Shown piece by piece: positions 26,764 through 34,377 of a DNA stretch of 64,000 bases. The stretch covers positions 1,426,001 through 1,490,000 of the forward strand of contig NZ_JARXYP010000002.1 of NCBI RefSeq assembly GCF_029893805.1, read 5' to 3'. This DNA comes from Streptomyces sp. SAI-135 (GTDB lineage: Bacteria; Actinomycetota; Actinomycetes; Streptomycetales; Streptomycetaceae). Below the pieces are notes generated by a model, which was not told the origin of the DNA, did not search any database, and saw only the letters and a list, made by a program, of their open reading frames with translations. Numbering within the stretch: the stretch's first letter is position 1; every line of letters starts with the position of its first letter. The translations under genes were made by a program, and so were the position numbers.

Positions 26764-27192
26764 ATGGCACAGAAGATGACCGATGAGGAATGGCGGGAGT
26801 TCGTCTCGCACGGCACCCGCACCGCAAAGTTGTCGACCGTCCGGGCCGACGGGAGTCCGCACGTGGCGCCGATCTGGTTCGTGCTCGACGGGGACGACCT
26901 GGTGTTCAACACCGGGAAGGCGACCGTGAAGGGACGCAACCTGGCGCGGGACGGACGCGTCGCACTGTGCGTGGACGACGACCGGCCGCCCTTCGACTAC
27001 GTGGTGCTGCGGGGACAGGCCCTGCTGTCGGAGGATCTCGACGAGGTCCGGCACTGGGCCGGCCGGATCGGAGCCCGGTACATGGGCGAGGAGCGGGCCG
27101 AGGAGTTCGGAGCCCGCAACGGCGTTCCCGGGGAACTCCTCGTCCGCGTGAAGATCGACAAGGTACTGGCCGAAAAGGCCGTCGCGGAGTGA
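26764..27192 (+). CDS. PPOX class F420-dependent oxidoreductase
   Basis: A 142-residue split-beta-barrel flavin/deazaflavin protein. Family words are clear: RTAKLSTVRADGSPHVAPIWFVLDGDDLVFNT, TVKGRNLARDGRVALCVDDDRPPFDYVVLRG and GELLVRVKIDKVLAEK. Members use coenzyme F420 (or FMN) to reduce small substrates such as biliverdin or mycotoxins; the substrate here is unknown. Start ATG 26764 has AAGGAG ten bases ahead. It lies between the conservon and the extra roadblock gene, facing opposite to both. Confidence 0.9.
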   Translation: MAQKMTDEEWREFVSHGTRTAKLSTVRADGSPHVAPIWFVLDGDDLVFNTGKATVKGRNLARDGRVALCVDDDRPPFDYVVLRGQALLSEDLDEVRHWAGRIGARYMGEERAEEFGARNGVPGELLVRVKIDKVLAEKAVAE

Positions 27193-27223
27193 CGCTCCGG
27201 TGCGGCGGCTCCGGAAGCCGGGG

Positions 27224-27829
27224 TCAGCCCACCGAGTCGAGCAGCCGGGCGGTGTGCATCCGCCCGGCGTACTCGACCAGCCGGATCAGCACCTCCTTGC
27301 CCGAGTCGCGGTCCCGTGCGTCGCACAGCACCACGGGGGTGCCCTGGTCGAGGTCGAGGGCGCGGGAGACGTCGTGGGCGCCGTAGGTCCGGGCGCCGGC
27401 GAAGCAGTTGACGGCCACCACGAACGGGATGTGCCGGTGCTCGAAGTAGTCCACGGCCGGGAAGCAGTCCTCCAGGCGCCGGGTGTCCGCGAGGACCACG
27501 GCACCCAGGGCCCCTTGTGACAACTCGTCCCACAGGAACCAGAAGCGGTCCTGCCCCGGGGTGCCGAAGAGGTAGAGCGACAGCCCTGAGCGAATGGTGA
27601 TCCGCCCGAAGTCCATGGCGACCGTGGTGGTGACCTTCTGGTCCACACCGTCGGTGTCGTCCACCGACTGCCCCGCCTCACTGAGCAGTTCCTCGGTGCG
27701 CAGCGGCCTGATCTCGCTGACCGCGCCCACCAGGGTGGTCTTGCCCACGCCGAATCCGCCGGCGACCAGTATCTTCAGCGCGAGGGCGGTCGTCTCGCCG
27801 CCCTGGGCGTCGGAGTTCTCGGAGACCAT
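27224..27829 (-). CDS. cvnD: Conservon GTP-binding protein CvnD
   Basis: A 201-residue small GTPase of the MglA/Ras-like group found in conservons. The P-loop is VAGGFGVGKTTLVG, switch region DFGRI, G3-like GTPGQDRFWFLW, and the VAVNCF and CDARDRD segments stand in for G4/G5. CvnD works with CvnA, CvnB and CvnC in a membrane-associated complex likened to eukaryotic G-protein systems. Unlike many conservons, where cvnC and cvnD nearly overlap, here a 129-base gap precedes the start; on the minus strand the gap carries three AACCG repeats at 9-11 base spacing. Confidence 0.94.
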   Translation of the reverse strand: MVSENSDAQGGETTALALKILVAGGFGVGKTTLVGAVSEIRPLRTEELLSEAGQSVDDTDGVDQKVTTTVAMDFGRITIRSGLSLYLFGTPGQDRFWFLWDELSQGALGAVVLADTRRLEDCFPAVDYFEHRHIPFVVAVNCFAGARTYGAHDVSRALDLDQGTPVVLCDARDRDSGKEVLIRLVEYAGRMHTARLLDSVG

Positions 27830-27958
27830 CGATCACTTCTCTCGGGAGGGCCGGCGGTGGACGGCGACATCGGTGCGGGGCCGCGAAGGCAGCATCATGA
27901 CAACTGGGGCTCCGCTTCGCGCGGTTGGACCGGTTATTGCCCGGTTCTGAACGTTCAT

Positions 27959-28372
27959 CTACAGCGCCCGCAGCCCTTCGATCACCTCGCGCAGAATCCG
28001 TTCGTCGGGAAGCTGTGCGGGAGGCACCGGGCGGCTGACGGTGACACAGCCGAGTTCCAGGAGGTCCCCCAGGAGCACCCTGACCACGCCGACGGGCAGG
28101 TCGGTGCCTGCGGAGAGTTCCGCCACCGACTGCGTCTCGACGCGGCACAGGTCGATCAGGGCCCGGTGTTCCGGCCCGAGCGCCGTGTCGTCGCCGGCCC
28201 CGGGCGCGCCGACGTCGAGGGTGACGAGGGCGATCAGATCGAAACGCACCCCGGTGGGGCCGGGCCTGGTGCGTCCACCCGTCATCGCGTAGGGGCGGAC
28301 GAGGGGCCCGGCCTCACCGTCGTACCACTGGCTCCCCAGTTCGTGGGGGAGGCCCGCCATGTCCTCGGTCAT
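27959..28372 (-). CDS. cvnC: Conservon DUF742 protein CvnC
   Basis: A 137-residue DUF742 protein with a winged-helix look: VRPYAMTGGRTRP, LIALVT, LGPEHRALIDLCRVETQSVAELSAGTDLPVGVVRVLLGDLLELGCVTV and the usual C-terminal ILREVIEGLRAL. It lies 22 bases after cvnB in the same operon. CvnC proteins bind their partner CvnD and may also be DNA-binding; exact function is open. Confidence 0.93.
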   Translation of the reverse strand: MTEDMAGLPHELGSQWYDGEAGPLVRPYAMTGGRTRPGPTGVRFDLIALVTLDVGAPGAGDDTALGPEHRALIDLCRVETQSVAELSAGTDLPVGVVRVLLGDLLELGCVTVSRPVPPAQLPDERILREVIEGLRAL

Positions 28373-28394
28373 CCGGTCCGACCGCCCTTCTTCC

Positions 28395-28868
28395 TCATCC
28401 GGCGGCGGGTGGCCGCGCGCCCACGCGCGGCGGCGTGTAGAGGTGCTCGCCGACCCGCTTGACCAGCCGTGCCATCTCGTAGGCGACCAGGCCTATGTCG
28501 GCGGTCACCGCGGTGAGGACGGCGAGGCAGGAGCCGTCTCCCGCGGCGGCCACGAACAGGAAGCCGTCGTCCATCTCGACCATGGTCTGGCGCACTCCCC
28601 CGGCGCCGAAGTGCCGGCCCGCGCCCTTGGCCAGACTGTGGAAGCCGGAGGAGACCGCGGCGAGATGCTCCGCGTCCTCACGGCGCAGGTCCGTCGAGGC
28701 GCCCACGGCGAGGCCGTCGTTGGAGAGCACCACGGCATGCCGTACCTCGCTCACGCGCAGCACCAAGTCGTCCAGCAGCCAGTCGAGTTCGCCGGACCTT
28801 CCCCATTCCCGGCCGCGCTCGCGCGGGGGGACCCCCGTGTCGGCCCTCATGCTCGGGTCCTGGATCAT
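28395..28868 (-). CDS. cvnB: Conservon roadblock/LC7 protein CvnB
   Basis: Roadblock/LC7 protein of 157 residues from ATG 28868, whose ATGA overlaps the cvnA stop, indicating translational coupling. An alternative start, ATG 28850, gives a more usual length. The domain covers ELDWLLDDLVLRVSEVRHAVVLSNDGLAVGAS through AYEMARLVKRVGEHL. In conservons the roadblock protein interacts with the GTPase as a regulator. It is clearly paralogous to the extra roadblock gene at 26256. Confidence 0.94.
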   Translation of the reverse strand: MIQDPSMRADTGVPPRERGREWGRSGELDWLLDDLVLRVSEVRHAVVLSNDGLAVGASTDLRREDAEHLAAVSSGFHSLAKGAGRHFGAGGVRQTMVEMDDGFLFVAAAGDGSCLAVLTAVTADIGLVAYEMARLVKRVGEHLYTPPRVGARPPAAG

Positions 28869-31387
28869 CCTCGGTCTCCTTCGCTGCTGTCGCTGCCCGC
28901 TGGGGTGTCTGGGGTGGCCCTGCGGCCGGGCTGCCTGCCGCCGCCGCGCGCCCAGCCGTCCCGGTACGCCGCCATCCGGTTCCGGACGACTTCGGGTGTA
29001 CGGCCGTCGTCGTCCCGGTGGGCGGCTGCCTCGGCCGGTTCCTCGGAGCGCCGCTCGCGCAGCTGGGGGGCGAGGCTCGCCTGCCGTACCCGGCGGGGCA
29101 GGTCCTCGGCCTCCTCCGGCTCCTCGGGCGGGCGGTGCAGACGCAGGGCGGTGACCCCGGAGGGCGGTGTGTCGGTCGTTCCCCGGTCCGCGGCCATCGG
29201 GTGAGCCACCAGGGCGGGTCGCTCGGCAGGGGCGGGGACGGGCTCCTGGTCGCGTTCGCCGGCGGCCACACGCGCGTACTCGCGTTCGGTGAGCCGTTCC
29301 CGGTCCGCCGCCTTGGCGGGGGAACGTTCCGCCGCCTTGATGTGCAGCAGGGCCGTAGGCAGCAGGACGACCGCGGTGGTGCCGCCGTAGGGCGAGGTGC
29401 GCAGGTGCACCTTGATGCCGTGCCGGGCCGCGAGCCTGCTGACCACGAACAGGCCCAGCCGGTCGCTGTCGAACAGGTCGAGTGCCTCGGACTGCTCGAT
29501 GCGGCGGTTGGCCTCCGCGAGGGTCTCCTTGCCCATGCCGAGGCCGCGGTCCTCGACCTCGACGGCGTAACCGTTGCCGACGGGTTCGCCGACGACCCGC
29601 ACGCGCGTGTGGGGCGGCGAGAACTGGGCGGCGTTCTCGATGATCTCGGCCAGCAGGTGGGTGAGGTCGGCGACCGCGGCGCCGACGACGGACGCGTCGG
29701 GCAGCTGACGCACCTCCACGCGCGCGTAGTCCTCGACCTCGGAGACGGCCGCGCGGACCACGTTGGTGAGCGAGACCGGCATGCGCCAGGCGCGGCCGGG
29801 TGCCGCTCCGGAGAGGATGATCAGGCTCTCGGCGTGGCGGCGCATGCGGGTGGTGAGGTGGTCGAGCCGGAAGAGGTCGCTCAGTTCGTTCGGGTCGTCG
29901 GAGCGGCGTTCCATGCTGTCGAGCAGGCTCAACTGGCGGTGGACGAGGACCTGGCTGCGGCGGGCGAGGTTGACGAAGACCCCGGAGATGCCGCTGGCGA
30001 GTTCGGCGCGCTCGACGGCGGCGCGCAGCGCGGCGCGGTGCACGGTGGACAGGGCCTCGGCGACCTGGCCGGTCTCGTCCTCGGCGGGTGGTCCGGGCGG
30101 GGCCTCGGCCCGGATGTCGATCTCGTCGCCGGCGCGCAGCCTGTCCATGGCCTCCGGGAGTTTGCGGCGGGCGATCTCCAGGGCGCTGTTGCGCAGGCTC
30201 ACGAGCTCGATGACGAGGCCGCGTCCGATGCGCACGGAGATGACGAGCGACGCGGCGACGGCGATCAGGCCGAGCAGGACGGCGGCCCCGGCCGGGGCGA
30301 GCAGTCCCCGGGTGAACGGGTCGGCGCGGTGGGCGACACCGCTGCCCGCGGCCAGTTCGACGGTGCGCATGCCGTCCTGCACACGCGTGTGTGCCGTCCG
30401 CCAGGTGGCCTCAGGCGTCGACTCGACGGCGCGGACGCCCGGGGCGGCGGCCAGCACCCGGTCCTCGGCGGCTGTCACGGTGGCGTAGGCGCCGCTGCCG
30501 GCGACCTTCGCCCAGGCGGCGCGGTCGGAGCCGCGCAGGTCCGCCACAGCGCCCTCGGTCAGGGTCCGCCGGGTGTCGACGGCCCCGGTGAACAGCCGCA
30601 GCCGCTCCCCGGCGAGCACGCCCGCCAGCCGCGCGCTCGACAGCACGGCGTCCTCCTGGGCCAGCGACTCGCGCGCGCGGGAGAACTCGAGCAGCACACG
30701 TGCGTCGGAGCCGAGCTGGGCGTCCTGGATGCCGGTGAGGGCGCCGCCGACCGTGAAGGCGCCGGCGATGGTCCTGGTGTAGCGGCCGTACGTCTCGTCC
30801 CATCCGGCGCTGCGGTCCAGTACGGCGGCGCGCACGGAGCGCAGTTGCTCGGCGCCGGTCACGAAGGCTTCGAGCCGCCGGGCGACACCGGCGGGCAGTT
30901 CCTCGCTGTCGGCGACGGTGTTGTCGTCGCCGAGCCGCAGTCGTGCGACGGCCCGGTCGGTGCGCGCGGCGAGCTTGCGGAGGTCGTCGCTCTGCGCGGC
31001 GGACGGGTCGGTCGCACAGCGGACGGCGGCGGCGCGCTCCGCCTGGAGCGCGGTCACGGCCTCGGCGACCGGGGCCCTCACGGATTCGTCCACGCGCTGC
31101 AACTGCCGCAGACGGGACACGTCCTGGGCGGTGCTGACGGTGGCGTACGCCCACAGCGCGAGCAGCGAGACCACGGGCACCATGAGCAGGCAGACGATCT
31201 TGGCGCGGACCGTGCGGGGGCGTATCCGCCAGTGTCCCGCGCGGGCGGGTATGTCCTCGGCCGGGGGACCCACGGGGTCGCCCGGACTTTCGTCGGCCGG
31301 TGGTCCGGCGTGTGCGCGGCGGCCGCGCGCCGGTGTCTGGTGCGGCGACTCGGCGCCGGCTGTGGGGGTCCTACGCGGTGTACGCAT
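28865..31387 (-). CDS. cvnA: Conservon sensor histidine kinase-like protein CvnA
   Basis: An 840-residue membrane sensor. The start is ATG 31387, behind GAGGAGG; a nominal ATG at 31501 lies inside the upstream MHYT gene. Layout: disordered N-terminus, membrane helix (IVCLLMVPVVSLLALWAYA), nitrate/nitrite-sensing-like helical extracellular region, second helix (LGLIAVAASLVISV), HAMP-like linker, a dimerisation stretch LFRLDHLTTRMRRHAESLIILSG, and an HATPase_c domain with N box EIIENAAQFS and GLGMG. The C-terminal 170 residues are Pro/Arg/Glu-rich. CvnA proteins look like kinases but usually lack a partner response regulator. Confidence 0.94.
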   Translation of the reverse strand: MRTPRRTPTAGAESPHQTPARGRRAHAGPPADESPGDPVGPPAEDIPARAGHWRIRPRTVRAKIVCLLMVPVVSLLALWAYATVSTAQDVSRLRQLQRVDESVRAPVAEAVTALQAERAAAVRCATDPSAAQSDDLRKLAARTDRAVARLRLGDDNTVADSEELPAGVARRLEAFVTGAEQLRSVRAAVLDRSAGWDETYGRYTRTIAGAFTVGGALTGIQDAQLGSDARVLLEFSRARESLAQEDAVLSSARLAGVLAGERLRLFTGAVDTRRTLTEGAVADLRGSDRAAWAKVAGSGAYATVTAAEDRVLAAAPGVRAVESTPEATWRTAHTRVQDGMRTVELAAGSGVAHRADPFTRGLLAPAGAAVLLGLIAVAASLVISVRIGRGLVIELVSLRNSALEIARRKLPEAMDRLRAGDEIDIRAEAPPGPPAEDETGQVAEALSTVHRAALRAAVERAELASGISGVFVNLARRSQVLVHRQLSLLDSMERRSDDPNELSDLFRLDHLTTRMRRHAESLIILSGAAPGRAWRMPVSLTNVVRAAVSEVEDYARVEVRQLPDASVVGAAVADLTHLLAEIIENAAQFSPPHTRVRVVGEPVGNGYAVEVEDRGLGMGKETLAEANRRIEQSEALDLFDSDRLGLFVVSRLAARHGIKVHLRTSPYGGTTAVVLLPTALLHIKAAERSPAKAADRERLTEREYARVAAGERDQEPVPAPAERPALVAHPMAADRGTTDTPPSGVTALRLHRPPEEPEEAEDLPRRVRQASLAPQLRERRSEEPAEAAAHRDDDGRTPEVVRNRMAAYRDGWARGGGRQPGRRATPDTPAGSDSSEGDRG

Positions 31388-31451
31388 GGCCTCCTCGCTC
31401 GGGAGTGGTTCGGGGGCGTGTCGTCGGCCCGTCCGGGGCCCGGATCCGCCG

Positions 31452-32225
31452 CTAGGAGGTGACGCTCTCGACGGTGCGCTGGGCCGAGACGGATGCCTCA
31501 CGCTCTCCTGTCGTGGGCGACAGCGCGACGAAGGCCGAGGTCAGGAACAGATAGGAACCGAGCCCGACGGCGAGCGGAAAGATGAACTGCATCGCCGTCG
31601 CGCCGGGCAGGACGGCGCCCGAGGGCGAGACCCGCACGCTCACCGCGAACATCCCCGTGTAGTGCATGCTGCTGACCGCGGCCCCCATGATCAGGGAGGC
31701 GAGGGTGACGGCGACGGGCGACTTGATGTTGAGCGCCGCCCACAGGGCCGCCGTCGCCGCGACCACCGCGATGAGGACGGAGAGACCGACGAGCACCGGG
31801 TCGTAGTGGACGTCGCCGTGCAGCCGTACGGCGGCCATGCCCAGGTAGTGCATGCTCGCCACGCCCAGGCCGGTGGTGAGTCCGCCCAGGAGGAGCGCGC
31901 GGACCCGGTCGCGGCTGTAGCCGACCGCGAAGACGCCGGCGGCGACGACGGCCATCGCGACCAGGAGGCTCGCGATGGTCAGCGGCACGTCGTAGCGGAT
32001 GTCGGTGCCGCTGACGCCGAAGCCGAGCATGGCCACGAAGTGCATGGTCCAGATGCCGGTTCCGATGGCCGAGGCCGCGGTGATGAGCCAGTTGCGGCGC
32101 GAACGTCCGGTGGCTCCGAGCGCGCGCATGGTGCAGCGCAGGCCGAGCGCGGCGCCGATGCAGGCCATGACGTACGAGAGTGTGGGCGTCAGCCAGCCCA
32201 GGGCTGCGTGGTCCAGGTGTCCCAT
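31452..32225 (-). CDS. MHYT domain membrane sensor
   Basis: A 257-residue protein with seven predicted helices and the three MHYT repeats complete: GIWTMHFVAMLGF, GVASMHYLGMAAV and AVSSMHYTGMFAV. The Met/His residues are proposed to bind copper and sense oxygen, CO or NO. There is no output domain (in other bacteria MHYT is fused to GGDEF/EAL or kinases). It lies 64 bases upstream of cvnA on the same strand, so it may deliver a gas or redox signal to the conservon; that link is inferred from position. Confidence 0.92.
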   Translation of the reverse strand: MGHLDHAALGWLTPTLSYVMACIGAALGLRCTMRALGATGRSRRNWLITAASAIGTGIWTMHFVAMLGFGVSGTDIRYDVPLTIASLLVAMAVVAAGVFAVGYSRDRVRALLLGGLTTGLGVASMHYLGMAAVRLHGDVHYDPVLVGLSVLIAVVAATAALWAALNIKSPVAVTLASLIMGAAVSSMHYTGMFAVSVRVSPSGAVLPGATAMQFIFPLAVGLGSYLFLTSAFVALSPTTGEREASVSAQRTVESVTS

Positions 32226-32369
32226 GGCCAGGGGACGCTAGTGGGGGCAGGGGCGCACAAAGGGGGCGCATTTCGAAAGGTGTTGCAATATGGCGCAGAG
32301 ATGCGTCTGAACGATCGCGTCACGCTCGAACGTGTGCGCACGGGCCCTGATCCGTGTCGGTGCGGGATC

Positions 32370-32978
32370 ATGCGGAACATGAGCGACGACCACACACACG
32401 TCCAGGAGTTCTTCTCGGCGCGTGCCGCCGACTGGGACCGGAAGTTCCCGAACGACGGTCCGGCCTACGCCGCCGCGGTCGCCGAGCTCGGTCTGCGGGA
32501 GGGCGACCGGGTTCTGGACGCGGGCTGCGGCACCGGACGGGCCCTGCCGCCCCTGCGGGCGGCCGTGGGGCCCTCGGGGGTGGTCCTCGGGGCCGATCTC
32601 ACCCCCGCCATGCTGCACGAAGCCGTACGGGCCGGCCGTGACCGGGAGGGGTACCTGCTGCTGGCCGACGTGGCCGCGCTGCCGCTGCGCTCCCGGTCAC
32701 TGGACGCCGTCTTCGGAGCGGGTCTGATCTCCCATCTGCCGAGCCCGTCCGAGAATCTGCGCGAGCTGGCCCGGGTGGTGCGGCCCGGTGGCGTCCTGGC
32801 CCTGTTCCATCCGATCGGCCGGGCGGCGCTCGCCGCCCGGCAGGGACGGCGGATCACCCCGGAGGACCTGCGCGCCGAGCCCAACCTCCGCCCGCTGCTG
32901 TCCGGTTCGGGATGGCGCCTGACGTCGTACGCCGACGAGGACGCCCGCTTCCTGGCGCTGGCCGTGCGCGAAGGCTGA
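32370..32978 (+). CDS. Class I SAM-dependent methyltransferase
   Basis: A 202-residue Rossmann-fold methyltransferase. Motif I is VLDAGCGTGRALPPL, followed by VLGADLTPAMLHEAV, LLADVAALPLRSRSLDAVF and the post-motif VVRPGGVLALFHPIGRAAL. It belongs to the UbiE/Methyltransf_11 group; the substrate is unknown. Start may be ATG 32370 or ATG 32379; both have weak ribosome sites. It is divergent from the MHYT gene and converges with the hydrolase after a 5-base gap. Confidence 0.9.
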   Translation: MRNMSDDHTHVQEFFSARAADWDRKFPNDGPAYAAAVAELGLREGDRVLDAGCGTGRALPPLRAAVGPSGVVLGADLTPAMLHEAVRAGRDREGYLLLADVAALPLRSRSLDAVFGAGLISHLPSPSENLRELARVVRPGGVLALFHPIGRAALAARQGRRITPEDLRAEPNLRPLLSGSGWRLTSYADEDARFLALAVREG

Positions 32979-32983
32979 GGCGC

Positions 32984-33739
32984 TCACCCGGAGCCGGCGA
33001 CCGCCGCCGCGAAGGCCTCGGGGTTGTCGAGCATGACGTTGTGTCCGGCGCCGGGGACGGTCACCACGCGCACGCCCGCCGCCTCAAGCGCCTGTCGCCC
33101 CTCCAGTTCGCCGCTGAGCTCGCCCTGGAGGTACACCCGGTCGATCGGCAGTTCTTCGAGAACGGCCCGCATCATGGGTACCGATCCGCGCCTGAGGCCG
33201 GCCGCGCTGCGGTGCAGGGCGCGCGGATCGGTCAGCCGCATGGTCGCGGCCCACACGGGGCCGGCCTTCTCGAGCACGCGCGCGCGGGCGCCCGTCACGA
33301 AGTCCTCCTCCTCGTAGGAGCCGATCCAGGTGCTGCCCGCCGTGGCCGGGGGTGAGGCGTCGAGGTTGGCCTCCGTGAGGACCAGCCGGGAGACGAGTTC
33401 CGGTCGCCGGTGGGCGAGCACGAGCGCGACCGACCCGCCCATGCTGTGCGCGATCAGCTCGGCACCGCTCAGACGCGCGGCGTCCAGCACGGCGGCCAGG
33501 GCGTCCGCGTGCTCCTCCAGGGTGTATCCGAAGTCGTGGGGGCGGTCACTGATGCCGTGTCCGGGCAGGTCGACGAACAGGCTGCGCCGGCCCGCGAGTT
33601 CGGGCCGGGCCGCGATGTGCGCGTGGTAGACGGTCGAGACGGATCCCAGGCCGTGCACGTACACGCGTGCCGGTTCCTCGCCGGGCGTCTCGGTCCAGCG
33701 GATGCAGCTGCCCTTGTCGTCGAACTCGGCCTGCCTCAT
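32984..33739 (-). CDS. Alpha/beta hydrolase
   Basis: A 251-residue cytoplasmic hydrolase. The oxyanion stretch VYVHGLGSVS, the nucleophile elbow AHSMGGSVAL, an acid in LQGELSG and the His in GAGHNVMLDNPEAF make up the fold and triad. Start ATG 33739 has GGGAGGAC eight bases ahead. It is divergent from a PadR regulator; the shared gap holds a perfect palindrome, so a PadR-controlled detoxification or ester-hydrolysis role is plausible, substrate unknown. Confidence 0.9.
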   Translation of the reverse strand: MRQAEFDDKGSCIRWTETPGEEPARVYVHGLGSVSTVYHAHIAARPELAGRRSLFVDLPGHGISDRPHDFGYTLEEHADALAAVLDAARLSGAELIAHSMGGSVALVLAHRRPELVSRLVLTEANLDASPPATAGSTWIGSYEEEDFVTGARARVLEKAGPVWAATMRLTDPRALHRSAAGLRRGSVPMMRAVLEELPIDRVYLQGELSGELEGRQALEAAGVRVVTVPGAGHNVMLDNPEAFAAAVAGSG

Positions 33740-33770
33740 GTGTCCTCCCTCGGTTGCGACACCCAGGACA

Positions 33771-33790
33771 ATACATCGCCACCGATGTAT
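33771..33790. promoter_or_regulatory. PadR-type operator
   Basis: ATACATCG (33771-33778) and CGATGTAT (33783-33790), a perfect 8-4-8 palindrome containing ACAT/ATGT half-sites typical of PadR family boxes. It is midway between the divergent hydrolase and padR starts, and its AT-rich ends could double as -10 elements for both. Confidence 0.75.
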
Positions 33791-33847
33791 AGCGAAGACG
33801 TAGTAAGTCGGAGGGGATGTACAGCGCCGGTGCGGCAGAATGCGTGC

Positions 33848-34372
33848 ATGCTGGAGCTGGCCATCCTCGGATTCCTCTACGACGCCCCGCTGCACGGTTA
33901 CGAACTGCGCAAACGCATCACGGCGCTGGCGGGGCACGTGCGCCCCGTGGCCGAGAGCACGCTGTATCCGGCCATCAAACGGCTGGAGAAGGCGGGGCTG
34001 CTGGCGCGCGCGACGGAACCCGGTGCGGTGGCCGCGCCCCGCCATGTCCTGACGCTCACCGCCGAGGGCCGCCAGGAGCTGCGTCGCCGGCTCGCGGAGA
34101 CGGCGGCGCGGGACATCTCCGACGAGAACCGGTGGTTCACGGTTCTCGCCTTCCTCCGGCACCTGGACGACGCCGACGCGCAGGCTGCCGTGCTGCGGCG
34201 CCGGCTCGCCTTCCTGGAGGAGCCCGCGAGCTTCTTCTACGAGGGCGACCGCCCGCTGAGCGCCGAGGAGCTGGACGATCCCTTCCGGCGCGGTGTGCTG
34301 ACCATCGCCCGTGCCACCTCGCGGGCGGAACTCGCCTGGCTGCGGGAGACGATCACGTCACTGTCCGGGTGA
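33848..34372 (+). CDS. PadR family transcriptional regulator
   Basis: A 174-residue repressor. The N-terminal PadR winged helix is textbook: MLELAILGFLYDAPLHGYELRKRI, AESTLYPAIKRLEKAGLL and VLTLTAEGRQELRRRL. A C-terminal helical dimerisation part follows (residues 90-174). Start ATG 33848 makes the protein begin at the usual MLELAILG. It lies 58 bases after the palindrome shared with the hydrolase and probably represses both genes until a small aromatic or lipid-like ligand binds; the ligand is unknown. Confidence 0.92.
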   Translation: MLELAILGFLYDAPLHGYELRKRITALAGHVRPVAESTLYPAIKRLEKAGLLARATEPGAVAAPRHVLTLTAEGRQELRRRLAETAARDISDENRWFTVLAFLRHLDDADAQAAVLRRRLAFLEEPASFFYEGDRPLSAEELDDPFRRGVLTIARATSRAELAWLRETITSLSG

Positions 34373-34377
34373 GCCGG

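Noticed and set aside
30918-32369. Plus-strand extension ahead of the methyltransferase
   Set aside because: It runs antisense through cvnA and the MHYT gene; the methyltransferase domain begins only after ATG 32370.
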